This document shows positions 1 to 8,212 of a stretch of 64,000 bases of DNA, in pieces. Below the pieces are notes generated by a model. That model saw only the letters and a program-made list of their open reading frames with translations, was not told the origin of the DNA and did no database searches. The DNA is taken from assembly GCF_024494385.1 (NCBI RefSeq), contig NZ_JAEVLT010000001.1:434001-498000 (forward strand), read 5' to 3'. Origin of the DNA: Bacillus sp. EB600. Lineage in GTDB: Bacteria > Bacillota > Bacilli > Bacillales > Cytobacillaceae. A program made the position numbers and the translations under genes. Within the stretch, counting starts at the first letter, position 1, and each line of letters opens with the position of its first letter.

Positions 1-1
1 T

Positions 2-334
2 GAGCAAAGAATTGGCCGGATTCATCGTCTTGGTCAAGAAAAGGATGTAATGATTTATAATTTTGCAATTAAAGACACTGTGGAAGAACATATTTTAAAG
101 CTTCTATATGAAAAAATACAGCTGTTTGAAAAAGTTATTGGGGAACTTGACGATATCCTTACAAAGCTTGAGTTTGGCAATATCGAAGATCATTTAATTG
201 ATATTTTCAGTGGGTCTGCCTCTGAAGGGGAAATGCGCATTAAAATGGACAACCTCACCTCGATGATTGAGTTTGCCAATCACGTAAAAAAGGAGGAATT
301 ACATGCAGCAACAGGAAATTCATCAATTTCTTGA
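2..334 (+). CDS. SNF2-family helicase, C-terminal part (YqhH-like), 5' end outside window
   Basis: The frame is open from base 2 and ends at 334, so only about 110 C-terminal residues are present. The first residues read EQRIGRIHRLGQ, which is helicase motif VI of SNF2/SWI2 ATPases (Q-x-x-G-R-x-x-R). This identifies the end of the second RecA-like lobe. The acidic, helical tail that follows is typical of bacterial SNF2 proteins such as YqhH. The stop codon lies 32 bp inside yqhG, so the two genes are translationally linked, as in Bacillus. The DNA or protein target cannot be told from this fragment. Confidence 0.85.
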   Translation, partial: EQRIGRIHRLGQEKDVMIYNFAIKDTVEEHILKLLYEKIQLFEKVIGELDDILTKLEFGNIEDHLIDIFSGSASEGEMRIKMDNLTSMIEFANHVKKEELHAATGNSSIS

Positions 335-1094
335 ACAGTACTTCCAAGCGAATGATTGTGAATTGCTTCAAAATGAACCCGGATATATTAAAGTCCAATT
401 GACAGTTGACCTTGATAAAGAACTGATGAACCGTCCTTTTTACTGGCACTATTTAGAGAAGACAGGCGGAGTTCCTAATCCAATGCAGCTTACCTTTATT
501 ACAGATCATAAAACTGCTCCCGATTCTATTAAAGGGGAAACTGTTTACTTTGGTTCGCCCCGGCTTCATCAAATTTTTCAATCAACCAAAAATCTTGCCG
601 GTTATATTCGCCTTTACGAAAACCATAACCATCCTAACAAACAAACATCTTTATTGCCCTGGCTCTGCCTAAATATTAAAATTTCTTATCAATGTGATCG
701 TAAACGTGATGTTTTTAAATCAATCGGTTTGCAGCTAATCACAGGGAAAATGGTAGAAGATTTCCATGACCAACTGTTACACATTCAGATGACACCAAAA
801 ATACCAGATTATTCATTTACGCTCTCCCCTCTTATTAAACCTGGGAGCGGAATCACTCGAATCGAAAATCACCTAAAAAACAGCATTGAAAAGGAAAAGC
901 ATCAGTGGGCCGAAGATGCAAGGAACCGCTGGGAAAAAGATTTAAAACTATTAAATCATTTTTATGAAAAGGATGAAGACAAAAACGAGAGCTACGAAAT
1001 TGAAAAACAAGCTTTACAAGAACAATATGAACCTAAAATCACTATTTCATATATAAATGGCGGCCTTTTTTACTTAACAGAGAAAGCATTTTAA
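303..1094 (+). CDS. yqhG: YqhG family protein of unknown function
   Basis: A 263-residue soluble protein that starts at an ATG behind a strong AAAGGAGG site. It has no signal peptide or membrane segment. Length, the N-terminal pattern (QQQEIHQFLEQYF, then GYIKVQLTVDLDKEL) and position between the SNF2 helicase and comGA match YqhG of Bacillus. The C-terminal third is charged and probably coiled (about residues 195-240). Family function is unknown. Overlap with the helicase gene suggests co-expression, which is an inference. Confidence 0.85.
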   Translation: MQQQEIHQFLEQYFQANDCELLQNEPGYIKVQLTVDLDKELMNRPFYWHYLEKTGGVPNPMQLTFITDHKTAPDSIKGETVYFGSPRLHQIFQSTKNLAGYIRLYENHNHPNKQTSLLPWLCLNIKISYQCDRKRDVFKSIGLQLITGKMVEDFHDQLLHIQMTPKIPDYSFTLSPLIKPGSGITRIENHLKNSIEKEKHQWAEDARNRWEKDLKLLNHFYEKDEDKNESYEIEKQALQEQYEPKITISYINGGLFYLTEKAF

Positions 1095-1107
1095 TTTTCT
1101 GCCAAGC

Positions 1108-1149
1108 TCCCTTCATTTTTTAAAAATTTTTTGCGAAAAAATGAAGGGA
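1108..1149. terminator. Inverted repeat between yqhG and comGA
   Basis: TCCCTTCATTTTTT and its exact complement AAAAAATGAAGGGA flank a 14-nt AT-rich loop just after the yqhG stop. The 14-bp stem probably ends the yqhG transcript. No T-run follows the stem, so intrinsic termination is not certain. It could also lie in the comG control region. Confidence 0.5.
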
Positions 1150-1191
1150 TAGCCGGAATTTTGTCGAATAAGTACATCAATAAAAGTAAAG

Positions 1192-2271
1192 GTGGTGTTT
1201 TTTATTGAAAGTGCAACTGAAATTTTAGCAAACCGAATTATCTCAGATGCCATTCGAAACCAAGCAACAGATATTCACATCATTCCGAGAAGAACAGACA
1301 CCCTGATCCAATTTCGTTTTACAAATAAGTTGATTCCTCACCTATCCCTTCCAAAAGAAGAGTGTGACCGACTCATTTCTCATTTTAAATTCACTGCAAA
1401 TATGGATATTGGAGAAAGAAGACGCCCGCAAAATGGTGCAATTATTAGCGAAATGAATGGGGAAATGCTAGGACTTAGACTCTCCACCCTACCCTCCAAC
1501 AGCCGAGAAAGTCTTGTTATTCGGTTATTGCCCCAGCAAGAACATATTCCCTTCTATCAGCTATCCTTATTTCCTTTAATGACCCGAAAGTTACTTGCCC
1601 TTCTCAAACATGCTCATGGGCTGATTATCCTTACCGGACCAACTGGCAGTGGCAAATCCACCACTCTCTACTCCCTTTTAAATGAGACTGCCCACCTATT
1701 TCACCGCAACGTCATTACACTTGAAGATCCAATCGAAAAAAATTATGACTCCGTTCTCCAAGTTCAAGTAAATGAAAAAGCCGGCATTACGTATGCATCT
1801 GGTTTAAAAGCTATCTTAAGACATGACCCCGACATTATCATGGTTGGGGAAATCAGGGATAGTGAAACAGCAAAAATAGCCGTGCGAGCTGCGTTAACGG
1901 GGCATTTAGTCTTAACCACCATGCATACGAGGGATGCCAAGGGAGCAGTCTATCGCCTTCATGAATTTGGGGCTAATTGGCTAGAGGTGGAACAGACATT
2001 GATTGCCGTTACAGCACAGCGGTTAGTAGAGCTCACCTGTCCATTTTGTGAAGATGACTGTACCCCTTTTTGCTACACATATGGAAGATGGAAAAGGGCA
2101 AGTGTTTTTGAGCTTTTATCAGGAAGAAACCTGAATCTTGCTATGAAAGAGGCAAAAGGAAATAAAGTTGAAATGAACTATCGAACCTTAAAGGATGTCA
2201 TTCGGAAAGGGATTGCCCTCGGCTATATTAAAGAAAGTGAATACGAACGGCTTGTTTATGATGAAACATAA
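1192..2271 (+). CDS. comGA: Competence type IV pilus assembly ATPase ComGA
   Basis: This is the traffic ATPase (GspE/PilB type) that powers assembly of the ComG pseudopilus for DNA uptake. It acts at the inner face of the membrane. Visible motifs are Walker A GPTGSGKSTT (about residues 148-157), Asp box ITLEDPIEK, Walker B DIIMVGEIRD, and the His box TGHLVLTTMHTRD. A C-terminal Cys cluster CPFCEDDCTPFC follows, then the RKGIALGY ending seen in B. subtilis ComGA. The start is unclear. In-frame GTGs at 1192 and 1195 sit inside the ribosome-binding sequence AAAGGTGGTG (1188-1197). The well-spaced codon at 1204 is ATT. Confidence 0.93.
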   Translation: MVFFIESATEILANRIISDAIRNQATDIHIIPRRTDTLIQFRFTNKLIPHLSLPKEECDRLISHFKFTANMDIGERRRPQNGAIISEMNGEMLGLRLSTLPSNSRESLVIRLLPQQEHIPFYQLSLFPLMTRKLLALLKHAHGLIILTGPTGSGKSTTLYSLLNETAHLFHRNVITLEDPIEKNYDSVLQVQVNEKAGITYASGLKAILRHDPDIIMVGEIRDSETAKIAVRAALTGHLVLTTMHTRDAKGAVYRLHEFGANWLEVEQTLIAVTAQRLVELTCPFCEDDCTPFCYTYGRWKRASVFELLSGRNLNLAMKEAKGNKVEMNYRTLKDVIRKGIALGYIKESEYERLVYDET

Positions 2272-3289
2272 ATGGACTCTTATCGAACAAGCTCGTTTTT
2301 TAAGACGGATAGGTGAATTACTTGCAAGAGGATACCCGATTGCCGCTGCAATGGAATCTGTATCCTTTCAAATGCCCCCCTCAAAAAAAGCGGAATTAAC
2401 ACAATGCTTGGTTGAATTAAAAAAAGGCCTGGCCTTTCATGAGATCTTAACAAATCTTGGATTTCAAAATGACTTAATCGGCTACGTCTACTTTGCAGAA
2501 CAGCATGGAAGCTTTGCTGATGCACTTTTAGAAGGAAGCAATCTTGCCATGAAAAAAGGAGGGGATATGCATAAATTATTCAAACTCCTTCAGTACCCGT
2601 TCATCTTAATCATCATCACTGGCTTTCTTTTTCTCTTTGTTGAAAAAACATTGTTGCCTAAATTCACCACCCTGTTTACATCCATGAACCTTGAAGCAAA
2701 TTTTTTCACAAAAGTAGTTTATACTTTTGGAAACTATTTCCCATCAGCAGTTATGATCTTGTTCATCCTCTTATCACTATTGACTGGTTACTACTTTTTT
2801 GTTTTCCGAAAAATCTCAATCCTACAGCAAAAAAAACAGCTTACCCATATTCCTTTCCTTGGTCATGTCCTTAAATTGCTATATACCCATTATTTTTCCA
2901 CTCAATTAAGCTTTCTATTATCTGGCGGTATATCCTTCTCAGAGGCACTCTTGCTATTTGAAACCAATCAAAAGCAGCCGTTTTATAGCGAACTTGCAAA
3001 GCAAATTAAACTAAAGCTTGTAACAGGTGTAACCCTTGAGTCTATTTTATCCACTTTCTCATTTTTTGAAAATGAACTTTCACTGATCGTCAAGCATGGC
3101 CAAGAAAATGGAAAACTAGAACAGGAATTATTATTTTACAGTCAACATTGTATCGTCGTTTTAGAAGAATTGATGGAAAAAAGTCTAAAAACTATTCAGC
3201 CGCTGCTCTATTTATTTATCGGCTTTCTCGTTGTGTCCATGTACTTAGCTATATTATTACCTATGTTCCATTTAATGGATGGAATCTAA
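2258..3289 (+). CDS. comGB: Competence pilus platform protein ComGB
   Basis: Integral membrane platform protein (GspF/PilC family) of about 343 residues that couples ComGA to pilin assembly. It contains two T2SF-type repeats. Hydrophobic spans are seen near residues 105-135 (FILIIITGFLFLF), 165-190 and at the C terminus (LLYLFIGFLVVSMYLAILLP). The ATG at 2258 overlaps the comGA end by 14 bp, the tight coupling usual for comG operons; a second ATG is at 2261. Confidence 0.92.
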   Translation: MMKHKWTLIEQARFLRRIGELLARGYPIAAAMESVSFQMPPSKKAELTQCLVELKKGLAFHEILTNLGFQNDLIGYVYFAEQHGSFADALLEGSNLAMKKGGDMHKLFKLLQYPFILIIITGFLFLFVEKTLLPKFTTLFTSMNLEANFFTKVVYTFGNYFPSAVMILFILLSLLTGYYFFVFRKISILQQKKQLTHIPFLGHVLKLLYTHYFSTQLSFLLSGGISFSEALLLFETNQKQPFYSELAKQIKLKLVTGVTLESILSTFSFFENELSLIVKHGQENGKLEQELLFYSQHCIVVLEELMEKSLKTIQPLLYLFIGFLVVSMYLAILLPMFHLMDGI

Positions 3290-3307
3290 AGACGGAGGAA
3301 AACCATT

Positions 3308-3610
3308 ATGAAAAATGAAAAAGGCTTTACACTAATTGAAATGATGATCGTCATGTTGATCATTTCTGTGTTATTAATTATTACGATTCCAAATATTACA
3401 AAGAATAATTCCAATATTAATAACAAGGGCTGTAGTGCTTTTAAAAAGATGGTCGAGGCGCAAATTCAATCATTTGAAATGGAAAAGGATCGGGCACCGG
3501 CATCCATAGATGAACTAAAGACCGAGGGATATTTAAAAACAGGAAAATGCCCAGATGGAACGGACGTAGCCATTCAACCAGACGGAACAGTTAATACGAT
3601 TGCACCATGA
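3308..3610 (+). CDS. comGC: Major competence pseudopilin ComGC
   Basis: A 100-residue type IV prepilin. It has a short positive leader, MKNEKG, then FTLIEMMIVMLIISVLLIITIPNI, that is, the class III prepilin signal with Glu at +5 followed by the hydrophobic helix. Cleavage by prepilin peptidase ComC after Gly6 is expected from the family. Two cysteines (in NKGCSAF and TGKCPDG) could form the disulfide known in ComGC. It is the main subunit of the transformation pilus. AGACGGAGG provides the ribosome site. Confidence 0.95.
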   Translation: MKNEKGFTLIEMMIVMLIISVLLIITIPNITKNNSNINNKGCSAFKKMVEAQIQSFEMEKDRAPASIDELKTEGYLKTGKCPDGTDVAIQPDGTVNTIAP

Positions 3611-4047
3611 AATTAACAGAAGAAGGCTTCACTTTAATTGAAGCTTTATGTGTTTTATCAATTTTCCTGATTATATCCTCGGTTACAGCCTTTAGCATAA
3701 AACCACAATATGAGCGGTTGGAAACCGAAATGTTTCTCAACCAGCTTCAAACAGATCTTTTATATGGGCAGCAGTATGCTATTTCACATCAGCAGGAAGT
3801 GACCGTTTTTATTTTTCCTGAGGAGCATTATTACTTTTTACGCAATACCTATATCTGGCCACCATTTTTGGTGCGGTATTATTCAAATGCTGTAAGTGTT
3901 TCCCCCGGATCACTTCCTTTAACCTTTAAATTCACTCCAAGTGGGTTCGTGAACAAATTTGGCTCTTTGTTAATTTACAGTGGAAGTAAACATTATCGAC
4001 TTACCGTTTTAATTGGAAAGGGACGCTTTTATGTGGTTGAAGAATGA
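3607..4047 (+). CDS. comGD: Minor competence pseudopilin ComGD
   Basis: 146-residue minor pilin with prepilin signal EEGFTLIEALCVLSIFLII. Glu +5 is present. The start ATG overlaps the comGC stop in an ATGA arrangement. ComGD belongs to the minor-pilin set thought to prime the competence pilus at the membrane. The remainder is a short globular beta-rich domain without recognisable catalytic features. Confidence 0.9.
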   Translation: MKLTEEGFTLIEALCVLSIFLIISSVTAFSIKPQYERLETEMFLNQLQTDLLYGQQYAISHQQEVTVFIFPEEHYYFLRNTYIWPPFLVRYYSNAVSVSPGSLPLTFKFTPSGFVNKFGSLLIYSGSKHYRLTVLIGKGRFYVVEE

Positions 4048-4369
4048 TGGGTATATATTGGCGGAGCTCCTTTTGTCTTTGACGATATTACTTATGTTAG
4101 GTTTATTTTTCACACCGCTTCTGATTGACTTATCTGCTCAAACACGAAAACTCCAGGTGGAAAAGCAAGCCTATCAGCTTTTGTATGAGGAACTCCAAGC
4201 CTTCATTGTTAATCCTCTGTCGTCGCAAAATCATACAACTGTTATCAACGGAATTGACTACCAAATTAATCTGCAAGATACCACTGTTGCCGGACAAAAG
4301 GAGGTATGCGTTAAGATTGAAAAAAATCGTTTTAATAAAGAAACAAACATTTGCCAACTATCTGAATGA
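4031..4369 (+). CDS. comGE: Minor competence pseudopilin ComGE
   Basis: About 112 residues. ATG 4031 follows GGAAAGGGACG and is preferred to the in-frame start at 4013. The prepilin-like N terminus is NDGYILAELLLSLTILLML, with Gly before the cut and Glu in the helix. Two Cys occur near the C terminus (KEVCVKIE, TNICQLSE). It overlaps comGD at its 5' end and comGF at its 3' end. Assignment rests on position and signal type. Confidence 0.85.
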   Translation: MWLKNDGYILAELLLSLTILLMLGLFFTPLLIDLSAQTRKLQVEKQAYQLLYEELQAFIVNPLSSQNHTTVINGIDYQINLQDTTVAGQKEVCVKIEKNRFNKETNICQLSE

Positions 4370-4793
4370 GCGAGCTTTTACACTTGTCGAAATGCTATTT
4401 GCTTTTTCAATTTTTACCATCATTATCTTTTTCATTTCACCCCTATTTGAAATCATGCTTCAACAAAATGACCTTCAAAAAAGGCAGCAAGCAATGGAAT
4501 GGGATGTATTTTGCAGTCAAATCAAAAAAGAGATCCGAATGAGCTCAAAAGCCCAGTTGGTTGGTGCTAGTCTAGTCCTAACAGAAGATGCTGGGACAAT
4601 CGATTATGAACAATATGGAAATGTACTTCGAAGGCGTGTTAACAGTACAGGACATGAGGTTTTGCTTCAAAACGTATCTGAGGTAAACTTTTCACTTATG
4701 CCTAACACTGTAAGAGTAACTGTTAAGGATTTGAATCGAAGAGATTATATCGTAAATATCTATTCTTTTCTTGATTGGAACGGTGCTCAATGA
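4317..4793 (+). CDS. comGF: Minor competence pseudopilin ComGF (TTG start)
   Basis: The pilin signal ERAFTLVEMLFAFSIFTIIIF has no ATG nearby. The best start is TTG 4317, placed 11 nt after a perfect AAAGGAGGT (4297-4305) that lies inside comGE. This gives about 158 residues and a 53-bp overlap with comGE. The reading frame is open further upstream, to an ATG at 4125, but that region only shadows comGE. The C-terminal beta-strand-rich part (RRDYIVNIYSFL) matches the ComGF ending. Confidence 0.85.
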   Translation: MKKIVLIKKQTFANYLNERAFTLVEMLFAFSIFTIIIFFISPLFEIMLQQNDLQKRQQAMEWDVFCSQIKKEIRMSSKAQLVGASLVLTEDAGTIDYEQYGNVLRRRVNSTGHEVLLQNVSEVNFSLMPNTVRVTVKDLNRRDYIVNIYSFLDWNGAQ

Positions 4794-5173
4794 GCAAAAA
4801 TCAAAAAGGATTTACTTATCCTTTAACACTAGCGATCCTCATCACATTTCTCATTTTTTTTTCAATCCAAGTTCAGCAGCTGCTGACAGAAAGAAAGATG
4901 CACCAGGAAACAAAAATCATTTTACAACAAGAGTACTATATGCTTACTACGGTAAAAAAAATGGAAGGCAAGCTTCAATCGGGTGATCTAGTTGAAACAA
5001 AGGGTACATTTCAATTTCTGAATGGGTATGTTGATTATCAAGCGGACTTACCATCGGGCAGTACGCAGAAAATAACATTCACCCTTCATCTTCATTCAGG
5101 GGAGACTGCAGTAGGCTTCGGGTATTTTGACAAGAATTTAAAAAAATTAGTAAAATGGATCGAGAAAAATTAA
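4790..5173 (+). CDS. comGG: Minor competence pseudopilin ComGG
   Basis: 127 residues starting at ATG 4790, overlapping the comGF stop as ATGA and preceded by GGAACGG. The leader SKNQKGFTYPLTLAILITFLIFF has the Gly-Phe processing site but lacks Glu at +5, as usual for ComGG. It is the last gene of the comG operon. Predicted role: membrane-inserted minor pilin of the DNA-uptake pseudopilus. Confidence 0.87.
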   Translation: MSKNQKGFTYPLTLAILITFLIFFSIQVQQLLTERKMHQETKIILQQEYYMLTTVKKMEGKLQSGDLVETKGTFQFLNGYVDYQADLPSGSTQKITFTLHLHSGETAVGFGYFDKNLKKLVKWIEKN

Positions 5174-5261
5174 CTAAAAACAGGTGTATTAAAGATAGTA
5201 TTGTTTGTTTTCAGTTAATTTGGACATACTTATAACGATTCATAATAAGGTAGGTGTGCCC

Positions 5262-5444
5262 ATGAAAACAAATGATTATGTAAAATATATGACGCAAACC
5301 TTTGTCAAATATATAGATCAACCTAAGGAAGAACGAGTCCGACATAAACAAGAAAGGCGCGAGGCTAAAGCTGCCTTTTGGTATCGCTGGTTTGGTATCA
5401 TGCCGTATATCCTATATTCCGAGGTTAAAAAGAGAAAAAAGTAA
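5262..5444 (+). CDS. yqzE: YqzE family small basic protein
   Basis: 60 residues, start ATG 5262 behind AAGGTAGGTG. It is highly basic with motif DYVKYMTQTFVKYID and a tail rich in Arg/Lys (PKEERVRHKQERREAK). Position directly after comGG and length match B. subtilis YqzE, a protein in the ComK regulon. Function is unknown. The longer in-frame extension from 5205 has no ribosome site. Confidence 0.85.
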   Translation: MKTNDYVKYMTQTFVKYIDQPKEERVRHKQERREAKAAFWYRWFGIMPYILYSEVKKRKK

Positions 5445-5449
5445 AATAG

Positions 5450-5473
5450 GAGCAGATTTTCTGCTCTTTTTTT
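5450..5473 (+). terminator. Rho-independent terminator after yqzE
   Basis: Stem GAGCAG/CTGCTC with a 5-nt loop, followed by seven T. It closes the comG-yqzE transcription unit 5 bp after the yqzE stop. Confidence 0.85.
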
Positions 5474-5543
5474 GTATAATTTGTAATTTTTTATCCTTTC
5501 TTTTTTCATATTTTGAACATTATAAGTATGTAATTGTGAACAT

Positions 5544-5573
5544 TTTCTAAACATATAGTGTTTATGTTAGAAA
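5544..5573. promoter_or_regulatory. 30-bp imperfect palindrome upstream of the COG2345 regulator
   Basis: TTTCTAAACATA and TATGTTAGAAA form near-complementary arms around a short centre, about 60 bp before the GTG start of the regulator gene. It may be an autoregulatory operator. This is an inference from symmetry and position only. Confidence 0.35.
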
Positions 5574-5630
5574 CCTCATTCCATTGCTGTTGAAGCTGTA
5601 ATATAATAGAAAATATTATGGGGGTCCGAG

Positions 5631-6341
5631 GTGAACAAGATGGAACAAACATTAAAAATAACAAACGTTTTATCAGATCCAACACGGTATTACATTTATC
5701 AATACATTACAAATCGTCACCAAGAAGTAACGGTTCAAGAAGTAGCTGACCATTTTAACATTCATCCTAATGTAGCAAGGCTTCATTTATCAAAGCTTGA
5801 GGATGTTAACATGCTTGTTTCGGAAACAAAGAAAACAGGCAAGGGTGGAAGACCAAGCAGGCTTTATCGCCTTTCTGATGATGTTATTCAACTCCACTTT
5901 CCGTTTCGCGATTACATGCTCTTAGCAAAGGTCGCGATTGAAACGATGGTATCACTTGGTGAAGAAGGAAAGAAGGCATTATTTTTAACAGGCAAACGTT
6001 TTGGTGCAGAGATTATTGACCAAGAAGTAGCTAAAAAATCAATAGCCAGCAATGAATTAGATTTCGACCAAAAGCTTAACATATTAAAAAGTGCAGCTAC
6101 CCTTGCAGGTTTTTACCCTGAATTTGAAGTAAATGAAAATCAAACTAAAATATATTTTCAAATCTTTAATTGTCCATTTAAAGAAGTGGCAAAGGATCAT
6201 ACAGAAACAGTATGTAATATGCACCAGGAATTTCTTAAAGGCATGTTTGAGGAATTGTTTACTTCTGTTGAACTAATTGAAAAAGAAAATATGATGACAG
6301 GATGTAATCACTGCAGTTATCAAGCAGTCGTATCAAGCTAA
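5631..6341 (+). CDS. HTH regulator of the COG2345/SufR-like type with C-terminal Cys cluster
   Basis: 236 residues. Residues about 8-80 form a winged helix (LSDPTRYYIYQYI, VQEVADHFNIHPNVARLHLSKLE, then GGRPSRLYRLS), as in ArsR/COG2345 regulators. The C-terminal part carries C181, C195, H198, C225 and C228, in the context NCPF...TVCNMH...GCNHC. This resembles the iron-sulfur ligand region of SufR-type regulators. A bound Fe-S cluster or metal is therefore likely but not shown. The GTG at 5631 is 5 nt after GGGGGT; ATG 5640 is the alternative. In B. subtilis mgsR lies at about this position, but this protein is unrelated to it. Target genes are unknown. Confidence 0.75.
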   Translation: MNKMEQTLKITNVLSDPTRYYIYQYITNRHQEVTVQEVADHFNIHPNVARLHLSKLEDVNMLVSETKKTGKGGRPSRLYRLSDDVIQLHFPFRDYMLLAKVAIETMVSLGEEGKKALFLTGKRFGAEIIDQEVAKKSIASNELDFDQKLNILKSAATLAGFYPEFEVNENQTKIYFQIFNCPFKEVAKDHTETVCNMHQEFLKGMFEELFTSVELIEKENMMTGCNHCSYQAVVSS

Positions 6342-6457
6342 AAAGCAGTATTTACTGCATGTAAGCGACGTCCTTTTCGGAAAGCGATATTTACATTCTG
6401 ATTGCTTTTACTTTATAATAATTAATTGATGGTATGTATGGTAAAAGGAGGGATTAT

Positions 6458-6700
6458 ATGGATCGCATGTTTAGAGTATTAGGATTTTGGACAGGTATTT
6501 TCACAGTAATGTTTTGGCTTGGAGATATGGACAAAACTGCATTACTTTTCCTTGCCCAAACAGGTTTTTTCGTACTCCTAAGCTATCTTAAACTATCAGA
6601 GAGAATGTATATGTATGTTTTTGGAGCATATTTAACCATCTTCTTCGCCGGCTTTACATATTGGACTACTTTTATGATGCCGCTCAAAGGAGCATTATAG
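6458..6700 (+). CDS. yqgY: DUF2626 family membrane protein (YqgY-like)
   Basis: 80 residues from ATG 6458 behind AAAGGAGGG. The sequence has three hydrophobic spans (LGFWTGIFTVMFWLGDM, ALLFLAQTGFFVLLSYL, YVFGAYLTIFFAGFTYW) and is typical of the small, strongly conserved DUF2626 proteins found next to yqgX in bacilli. Function is unknown. A bidirectional terminator follows. Confidence 0.8.
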   Translation: MDRMFRVLGFWTGIFTVMFWLGDMDKTALLFLAQTGFFVLLSYLKLSERMYMYVFGAYLTIFFAGFTYWTTFMMPLKGAL

Positions 6701-6729
6701 AGCTTACAAGCTTTATAAACAAATGGTGG

Positions 6730-6761
6730 AAAAACGCTGGAGGGGGATCTCCAGCGTTTTT
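6730..6761. terminator. Bidirectional terminator between yqgY and the MidA-like gene
   Basis: AAAAACGCTGGAG pairs with CTCCAGCGTTTTT around a purine-rich loop. A-run and T-run on both sides let it serve the converging genes. Confidence 0.85.
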
Positions 6762-6764
6762 CTG

Positions 6765-7856
6765 TTAGTTCGTAAATAATTCAATCTGATCTATAACGTT
6801 TCCCTTTTCCTGAATCAAAACATGAAATGACGAACTCATTCCCCCAGGAACTATGAGACTGCGAATGGCTCTATTCCGTTTGCTTGTTTCTGAAAATGGA
6901 TTAGGATCATAATGATCCTGCAGCTCCTCTAGGATTCCGGTTTTCAATAAGAACTCATCCTGCCTGAGTTTCTCGATAAACCTCAGCTTTGCTTGTTCTC
7001 CCCTTTTTATCAGCCAATCAAAATGAATATGTGAAGTAATATCCATTTCACCAGGATACTGGAGGACATTTTCGATCATTTTGTGTTGATAGTATCCTCT
7101 TAAGCTGCCCTTAATCCTTGATGGTAGCTTCCACTCTTCATGTGTATAGCCGTAATCTACGGTAACAACCAATCCTTTGACCAAAATCTTTGCTATATCA
7201 TCCAGCATATCACCCATTAGCAGAGGAATCTCTAACCGTTGTTTTTCCTTCAATTCAAACTTATTTTCTTTTAAGAAATGATGTATGGCGGGGTTTGTTA
7301 AATGGACCTTCACCTCATGCAATTGATCATTATTTATTCCAATCATTACCTCATAAAGCTTCCCGTTTTCTTTTTCAATCACATGAACTGGCAATGCATC
7401 AAATAATTCATTTGAAAAAATCATCCCTTCAAACGAACCGAGCTCCTCTATGCTTGCTACCTGTGTAAACATAAAGTCTTTGTCTAATAATTCTTTTTGC
7501 AATTTGCGATGGTATGGACTGCTCTCAACAATTATGTAGGTTAGCGGTGTTGGCATCCTCTCATTCCACTCATCTAAAAATGCCCTTGCAAAGCGCCCAT
7601 TTCCTGCTCCAACCTCACAAAATACATGAGGAAGCAGAGTTTTTTGCACGACGTGTGCAAACCACTTGGCACAGGTTCGCCCAAAAATATCAGAAACATT
7701 GCTTGTTGTAATAAAGTCTCCTTCACGGCCAATTTTCTGTTTATCTTTCATATAATAGCCGAGTTTTGGATGATAAAGTGCAGCGTTTATATAATCTGCG
7801 TACGTAATCAACTGTCCAGGTGAATCTAAGATGACGTCTTTTAAATAGGTGATCAA
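6765..7856 (-). CDS. MidA/NDUFAF7-family SAM-dependent methyltransferase
   Basis: 363 residues starting at TTG 7856, 7 nt behind AGGAGGG. The N-terminal ITYADYINAALYHPKLGYY and GREGDFITTSNVS motifs, then the SAM-binding loop FCEVGAGNGRFARAF, define the DUF185 (MidA) family. In mitochondria this family methylates an arginine of a complex I subunit. The bacterial substrate is not established. An ordinary complete member lies downstream of yqgX on the same strand, separated from it by the repeat array, so the two may be transcribed separately. Confidence 0.85.
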   Translation of the reverse strand: MITYLKDVILDSPGQLITYADYINAALYHPKLGYYMKDKQKIGREGDFITTSNVSDIFGRTCAKWFAHVVQKTLLPHVFCEVGAGNGRFARAFLDEWNERMPTPLTYIIVESSPYHRKLQKELLDKDFMFTQVASIEELGSFEGMIFSNELFDALPVHVIEKENGKLYEVMIGINNDQLHEVKVHLTNPAIHHFLKENKFELKEKQRLEIPLLMGDMLDDIAKILVKGLVVTVDYGYTHEEWKLPSRIKGSLRGYYQHKMIENVLQYPGEMDITSHIHFDWLIKRGEQAKLRFIEKLRQDEFLLKTGILEELQDHYDPNPFSETSKRNRAIRSLIVPGGMSSSFHVLIQEKGNVIDQIELFTN

Positions 7857-7884
7857 TTGTAACCCTCCTGCAACTAGTGGCTTT

Positions 7885-8211
7885 CGCTAAACGGGCGCTT
7901 CCGCTTTTCTACTGTCTAGCTCCAGTGCCCAGCGGCTAGTGTACTTCGCCCACCTCCCTACGATAAGTCAACATCGAATCGCTTTCGCTCTTCGTGTTTC
8001 CTTTATCTCATTCGGTGTGCTCCAGTCCATACGCCGCTAAACGGGCGCTTCCGCTTTTCTGCTGTCTAGCTCCAGTGCCCAGCGGCTAGTGTACTTCGCC
8101 CACCTCCCTACGATAAGTCAACATCGAATCGCTTTCGCTCTTCGTGTTTCCTTTATCTCATACGGTGAGCTCCAGTCCATACGCCGCTAAACGGGCGCTT
8201 CCGCTTTTCTG
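7885..8211. repeat. Tandem array of the ~150-bp intergenic repeat (family A)
   Basis: The string CGCTAAACGGGCGCTTCC recurs at 7885, 8035 and 8185, an exact 150-bp period. There are two nearly identical full units and one terminal fragment. In the reverse direction the unit begins AAAAGCGGAAGCGCCCGTTTAGCG and ends with CGCTGGGC-CTGGAGCTAGAC-like sequence, so its ends are inverted repeats of one another. It abuts the yqgX stop codon at 8213. Further copies are at 19261, 36415, 38045 and 53287. It has no coding potential. Confidence 0.95.
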
Positions 8212-8212
8212 C

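Noticed and set aside
4125..4316. Longer start for comGF at ATG 4125
   Set aside because: The extra 64 codons overlap comGE in another frame and lack a ribosome site; TTG 4317 has a perfect one.
7885..8211. Possible CRISPR array because of the regular repeats
   Set aside because: The 150-bp units are repeated in full with no unique spacers, only two to three copies, and no cas genes; it is an intergenic repeat array.
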